Assembly (NCBI RefSeq): GCF_000328475.2
Contig: NC_026478.1
Location: 1,860,001-1,924,000, forward strand
Reading direction: 5' to 3'
Source of the DNA: Mycosarcoma maydis
Lineage: Eukaryota > Basidiomycota > Ustilaginomycetes > Ustilaginales
DNA length: 64,000 bases
Shown here: piece after piece, positions 60,245-64,000 of the stretch
Layout of the letters: each line of letters opens with the position of its first letter
Position numbering within the stretch: position 1 is the first letter of the stretch
Made by a program: the position numbers and the translations under genes
The notes under the pieces: generated by a model
Told to the model about the DNA's origin: nothing
The model's database searches: none
Seen by the model: the letters and a program-made list of their open reading frames with translations, nothing else

Positions 60245-61354
60245 GGTCTCGTCCCGTGGCTCGGCGACCGGCGATCAGCGTGGTTGAAGAACGCAGAGAT
60301 TAGGAAGAGTATGGATGGTGGCATGCTCAATTGTAAAAGTAACACTCACGACTAATGACTTTGGACGGACCCTCATGCCTTCGTGCTTCCACGTTTGGAG
60401 AGGGCCAAAAATTAGATGAGTGTCAATACTGGTGACCTCACATCAAAAAGGTATTGCCGTGTGCAGTCACGAGTCACGAGTCACGATGTACCTACACGAT
60501 TCACGATTCACGATTCGTGATTGTTATTTCACGTTGTATAGATTCGTGATTGCCACATGGCGAGACGCGCGCTGCATTTTCGGCATTCACGATTTCAGCG
60601 GTGTGTGTTGATTGGTTGTGGAATTTTAGACTGCAATCAGTTCATTCATACTTGCATCGGTAACCCGAGGCTGTGGAATCACGAATCTTGGACTCCAAGC
60701 TCGACGACGCTCGTGCCTCACGGTGCACCCTCACGAATATTTTGGGTTTTACGACTGAATCTGTGGTTATGGCACGCCTTTCTTCACACAGAAGGCACGA
60801 AGCGGCAAAGGTGTTCCGTCGTACAGAGCCGTTTGTTTCGTTTGTTTCTGCGGTCCAGATTCTTCGTTCGGATCGTCATTTGGCAGTTTTTGGTCTGCCA
60901 CTTGACAGTCACGAGTCTGGCCCGTTTCTAATCGTGAATACAGCTGGCGTTCTTGCTTCGTCCGCCCTCAATGCCTCCTACGTGCGCCTAGAGACTACAA
61001 TGGTCTAGCGAAAATCGTGAATGCTGTAGAATGAGTGTGTGTAACTACAATCGGCATTGCCTCAATCAAACTGAATCGCAATGTGCGTGCGGATACTTAC
61101 TAACTTAACGTTAGTAGAGAACAAATTCCCCAAAGCTCCTGCCAAAGAGTTGAACCCTTTCAAGCTCAGGCCCGCGTCAACATCGAAACTTCGGCATGCC
61201 CCTGCACTGCCTTCCGCAAATGGTTGTCCCTGTCCTCACTCGAGAAGGGCCATGATATGCTTGGTAGCTGCTCAAGTCTGGCAATCCTCCTACCACCATC
61301 CCTATTTCATCGGTTTCGGTCAAGGTATCTTCACCAGGCACTTTTTCTTCCAAC
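60245..61354. promoter_or_regulatory. Divergent promoter region dense in TCACGAT/TCACGAG motifs
   Basis: This 1.1 kb between ARL2 (-) and the GH9 gene (+) holds both promoters. It is among the densest places for the dispersed motif: GAGTCACGAGTCACGAGTCA-like direct repeats and ATTCACGATTCACGATTCGTG (60472-60524), then single copies at 60585-60594, 60930-60939 and 61013-61022. No gene is supported. Confidence 0.55.
60472..60524. repeat. Heptamer cluster TCACGAG to TCACGAT
   Basis: Two variants of the heptamer sit side by side, direct CACGAGT units followed by CACGATT units and an inverted CGTGATT. This shows that both versions belong to one family with a 7-bp period. Confidence 0.9.
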
Positions 61355-63151
61355 ATGCGTTCTGTCGCTACACAGTCGTTGGGCGTGCTCGTGGCACTGA
61401 CGCATCTTGTGCTAGGCATCGACGCCCAAACTACATCACAACAGGTCTACGAACCGCCTGCGGCATCTAGCGGAGCAGTTTCGCAGCAGTCTAATCTCAC
61501 CAATGGTGTCAATCCTCAGTATGCCGACCTTCTTGGCAACGCGCTTTGGTTCTACGAGGCGCAACGAAGCGGTGCTCTCCCCGCCGACAATCGCGTGCCT
61601 TGGCGCAACAGCAGCTGCGAGAACGACGGCTCGCTCAACAATACTGACTTGTCTGGTGGCTACTATGATGCAGGTGACTATATCAAGGCCACCTATCCAT
61701 TCTGCTGGACCGTGACGTCCATCGCCTGGAGTGCGCTGAGCTTCGGTTCGGCGTACGCAAGGAGCTCGCAGGACGCATATCTCGACTCAACACTTCGATG
61801 GGGCCTTGACTGGCTTTCAAAGGCACATTCGGATCAAAACACCTTATGGGTCCTCGTCGGCAACCCTACCATCGACGACCAGTATTGGGGTGGAGATCGC
61901 AACATTCCAGATCCGCGACCCTCGTACAGCGTGACACGACAGAACCCAGGAACCGATGCCTTTGCCTCGTGTGCTGCCGCCTTTGCCGCATCGGCCTACC
62001 TGTACAGCGGTCGAAGCGCCTCGCTTCCAACCAGCGCAGGCGGTGCCCAGCTCGGAGGGGTACCCAGCATCCACAACCAAACCTACTCGGAAGCCCTGCT
62101 GCGCCACGCCGAAGGACTCTGGGACCTCGCCATCAACAGCTCGCCAAAGCAGGTCTACTCGATGGCACAACCCGTAGCTGGCCAAAGCTACCCGTCGAGC
62201 GACTACGAGGATGATCTCGCTTTTGCCGGTCTGTGGATGGCATTGGCCAAAGCCGATGCTAGCTACGCCAACCAGGGTCTCGCCTTTTATCCCAATGGTA
62301 GCAATGCCTTTGCAAGCATCAACGCTGCGCTCAACTGGGATCGCAAAGTGGCCGCCCTTCCTGTCCTTGCGACCCAGCTGGCTCAGCACAATGCCTCGAT
62401 GAATCTCGATATGTCGCGCTTCCAGAACGACGCCGAGTCGTACTTTGACCGCCTGACGGACGGCAAGATGCAGTACGTCAGCCAGACGAGAGGTGGTCTT
62501 TACTGGTGGAAGGGCGACAGCGATGCTGCAAGTCTCAATCCTGCCCTCAACGCTGCCTTTATCGCTGATCTTTACTCGGGCTTCGCTACGACCTCGGCCA
62601 AGACGAGCGCCTATCGATCGCTCGCCGACTCACAAGTCGACTATCTTCTTGGAGACAACAACTACAACGGGCCTTACGTGGTCGGACAGCATCCCAACAG
62701 CCCTCAAAACCCTCACTCGGCCATGGCATCTGGCGGAAATGATATCACCAACGTCAACAACAGCCCGCCCCAAGAATTACATGTGCTGTATGGTGCTGTG
62801 GTTGGAGGACCCGACAAGCAGGATCGTTTCTTCGATATTCGAGACGACTGGCCTCAGACAGAGATTGCACTCGACTACAACGCTCCACTGGTAGCTGCAG
62901 CCGTATCGCGCATCGCTAGAAACGTGACGAAAGATCCGCCTTATACCACATCCAGCGGGAGTGCCAACGTAGCCCAGGGGCGACCCACCGATGCAGCATA
63001 CCCCGCTAAGAGCGGCGGACTCAGCCAAGGCGCAAAAATTGCGATTGCTGTGATCGTCGTTGTTGTTGTGCTTGCCGCGATTGGCGGTCTGTGTTGGTGG
63101 CAGCGCCAACGTATCCGGTGGTACTTTCGCCAGAAGAAGATGGGTCTATAG
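61355..63151 (+). CDS. GH9 endoglucanase, membrane-anchored
   Basis: A 598-residue family 9 glycoside hydrolase predicted to cut beta-1,4-glucan. A signal peptide covers about residues 1-24. The GH9 catalytic domain (about 55-545) has LSGGYYDAGDYIK with the nucleophilic-water Asp pair at 105/108, a His in QNPHSAMASGG near 455, and the acid Glu in WPQTEIALDYNAP near 510. A linker precedes one transmembrane helix (about 561-582, AIAVIVVVVVLAAIGGL) and a basic cytosolic tail ending RQKKMGL. C-terminally anchored GH9 enzymes are known from other basidiomycetes. Anchoring suggests a role at the cell's own surface or close-range attack on plant wall. The ATG at 61355 places the signal peptide correctly. 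Confidence 0.93.
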   Translation: MRSVATQSLGVLVALTHLVLGIDAQTTSQQVYEPPAASSGAVSQQSNLTNGVNPQYADLLGNALWFYEAQRSGALPADNRVPWRNSSCENDGSLNNTDLSGGYYDAGDYIKATYPFCWTVTSIAWSALSFGSAYARSSQDAYLDSTLRWGLDWLSKAHSDQNTLWVLVGNPTIDDQYWGGDRNIPDPRPSYSVTRQNPGTDAFASCAAAFAASAYLYSGRSASLPTSAGGAQLGGVPSIHNQTYSEALLRHAEGLWDLAINSSPKQVYSMAQPVAGQSYPSSDYEDDLAFAGLWMALAKADASYANQGLAFYPNGSNAFASINAALNWDRKVAALPVLATQLAQHNASMNLDMSRFQNDAESYFDRLTDGKMQYVSQTRGGLYWWKGDSDAASLNPALNAAFIADLYSGFATTSAKTSAYRSLADSQVDYLLGDNNYNGPYVVGQHPNSPQNPHSAMASGGNDITNVNNSPPQELHVLYGAVVGGPDKQDRFFDIRDDWPQTEIALDYNAPLVAAAVSRIARNVTKDPPYTTSSGSANVAQGRPTDAAYPAKSGGLSQGAKIAIAVIVVVVVLAAIGGLCWWQRQRIRWYFRQKKMGL

Positions 63152-63170
63152 CTTCGGCACGGATCCCCAT

Positions 63171-63188
63171 CCCCCCCCCCCCCCCCCC
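63171..63188. repeat. Poly-C homopolymer (18 C)
   Basis: Eighteen consecutive C on the plus strand in the presumed GH9 3' UTR. Homopolymers of this length are prone to length variation and sequencing error. Confidence 0.95.
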
Positions 63189-63361
63189 GTGAAGCATGCT
63201 CACGTGTCAGTTTTGTCATTCTTTCTCACGCTCACCTCCTTTCTCGCATGCACATCATAAACAGCAAATCACGTAGACTTCCCTTGGGTATAAAGTCAGG
63301 TACATTTAACACGGCAAGGACAATCTCTCTTCATTTGGACCTATCATTCGCAGCGATCACA

Positions 63362-63378
63362 TGTGTGTGTGTGTGTGT
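63362..63378. repeat. TG dinucleotide repeat
   Basis: About eight TG units in the upstream region of the SYLF gene. Confidence 0.9.
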
Positions 63379-63756
63379 TTCAAAGTAGCGCTTCTTGTTA
63401 ACAGTCAATGCGGAAGGAAATGAATTGAGTTCTGTCCGTTCACGATTCGGTCTACCAATTACTGTATTCGTTCTGTTCAAAGAAACCGTGCGTGCATACA
63501 CGACGGTTTCAAAAGAGCTTGGTCTCCAGCTTCGCGTCGTCGTGAAATGGTATCCAAGTTTTGGTCGGTGGTGTTCTTTCCCGGGCCATGTGCTTGTGGA
63601 GACTGTGCCGCGTGGCGGTGCACATTTCACACCTCGCTTGCTTGAACCGTGGCAGATGCACAGTATTTTGACAACCCCTCCCAGCCACCACCATCGTTTC
63701 CACACAGTTGTCTGTACCTTCTTTCCAGTGGCCTCAGAATCACAGAATAGTGCAGA

Positions 63757-64000
63757 ATGCCGATCGACCTTAGAAAAGCGCTCAAGACAGACGATCCCAA
63801 GTGGGATAAGCTCAAGCAGAGTTACAAAAAGGTCGAGACCGGTGCTTGGAACGTCCTGGCACCAGTCGGTCAGTGGTCCAATCGCACCGCCGGCAAGCTG
63901 GGTGCTGAATCATTCTGGCCCACTGAGCTTGGTCTGGAATGCGACAAAGCTGCCAGAATCCTGCGTACCTTTACCGCAAAGGGCGCCTCTGTCGAAGTAT
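63757..64000 (+). CDS. SYLF-domain protein (Ysc84/SH3YL1-like), 5' part
   Basis: The frame opens with an ATG at 63757 and is still open at the right edge (81 codons seen). It reads MPIDLRKALKTDDPKWDKLK, then GQWSNRTAGKLGAESFWPTE followed by LGLECDKAARILRTFTAKGASVEV. The block GKLGAESFWPTELGLECDKA and ARILRTFT marks the start of a SYLF (DUF500) domain. That domain binds phosphoinositides and actin and is found in Ysc84/Lsb3-type endocytic proteins; fungal forms may carry a C-terminal SH3 or FYVE domain, which would lie outside the window. The N-terminal extension before the domain is like that of larger fungal SYLF proteins. Confidence 0.85.
   Translation, partial: MPIDLRKALKTDDPKWDKLKQSYKKVETGAWNVLAPVGQWSNRTAGKLGAESFWPTELGLECDKAARILRTFTAKGASVEV

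Larger units (their letters stand above)
63152..63756. other. Intergenic region with poly-C and TG repeat
   Basis: This 0.6 kb holds the GH9 3' UTR and the promoter of the SYLF gene. An 18-C run (63171-63188) begins 20 bases after the GH9 stop, and a (TG)8 run is at 63362-63378. No gene seen. Confidence 0.55.

Noticed and set aside
1..64000. tRNA, rRNA, CRISPR or transposon content
   Set aside because: I found no convincing tRNA A/B boxes, no rRNA stretches, no spaced direct repeats and no transposase or reverse-transcriptase motifs by eye; a dedicated covariance-model scan could still reveal a tRNA.

Overview
The window looks like a gene-dense piece of a nuclear chromosome from a smut fungus (Ustilaginales, close to Ustilago maydis). 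The genes are eukaryotic: nucleoporin, COP9 signalosome, anaphase-promoting complex, GPI transamidase, a mitochondrial DEAD-box helicase and an F-BAR/RhoGAP protein. Most coding regions are one uninterrupted exon, as is usual in smuts. I could resolve introns only in the CSN6 gene (two) and an E2 ubiquitin-conjugating enzyme gene (four). There are no operons, bacterial signals, CRISPR arrays, rRNA genes, recognisable transposons or convincing tRNA genes.

Layout. 1-861 (-): 5' part of an unrecognised serine-rich protein that runs off the left edge. 3.6-7.9 kb: an alpha/beta hydrolase (-) and a GPI-type chitin deacetylase (+) on either side of a 2 kb promoter region. 8.6-13.6 kb: Nup120/Nup160 (+). 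14.7-16.9 kb: a phenol-hydroxylase-type flavin monooxygenase (+), then a 9-bp minisatellite. 17.5-19.3 kb: an unrecognised Ser/Pro-rich protein (-). 19.3-25.35 kb: a 6 kb gene-poor stretch with short repeats. 25.35-27.5 kb: CSN6 (-) and a tiny CENP-W-like histone-fold gene (+), head to head. 28.1-33.2 kb: a very large Ser-rich coiled-coil protein (-) with an SxIP motif. 35.9-38.9 kb: F-BAR/RhoGAP (-). 40.2-41.1 kb: NADH-cytochrome b5 reductase (+). 42.3-43.7 kb: senescence/spartin-domain protein (-). 45.0-45.8 kb: five-exon E2 enzyme (+). 46.2-47.1 kb: Mcp1-like membrane protein (+). 47.2-49.0 kb: an RNase H-fold protein with substituted catalytic residues (-). 50.3-51.5 kb: PRISE-type reductase (-). 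52.0-54.2 kb: APC8/Cdc23 (-). 54.9-57.3 kb: Mss116-type helicase (-). 57.9-59.5 kb: PIG-U/Gab1 (+). 59.6-60.2 kb: Arl2 (-). 61.4-63.2 kb: membrane-anchored GH9 endoglucanase (+). 63.76 kb to the right edge: 5' end of a SYLF-domain (Ysc84-like) gene (+).

The genes do not form one pathway. Several are cell-cycle or proteostasis housekeeping genes (CENP-W, APC8, CSN6, E2, Nup120, Arl2). Others act at the cell surface or membranes (chitin deacetylase, GH9, PIG-U, F-BAR/RhoGAP, SYLF). Two secreted or surface enzymes (chitin deacetylase, GH9) are plausible cell-wall factors.

The most striking structure outside genes is a dispersed family of short sequences built on the heptamer TCACGAT/TCACGAG and its reverse complement. 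The decamer ATTCACGATT/AATCGTGAAT alone occurs more than 25 times, where about 0.12 would be expected by chance. Almost all copies lie between genes. Other points for a second look are the catalytically substituted RNase H-fold protein, an in-frame retainable intron in CSN6, a possible 5'-leader intron with a hexamer microsatellite upstream of the giant coiled-coil gene, and two stretches (near 41.4-41.9 and 49.7-49.9 kb) that look like exons I could not assemble.
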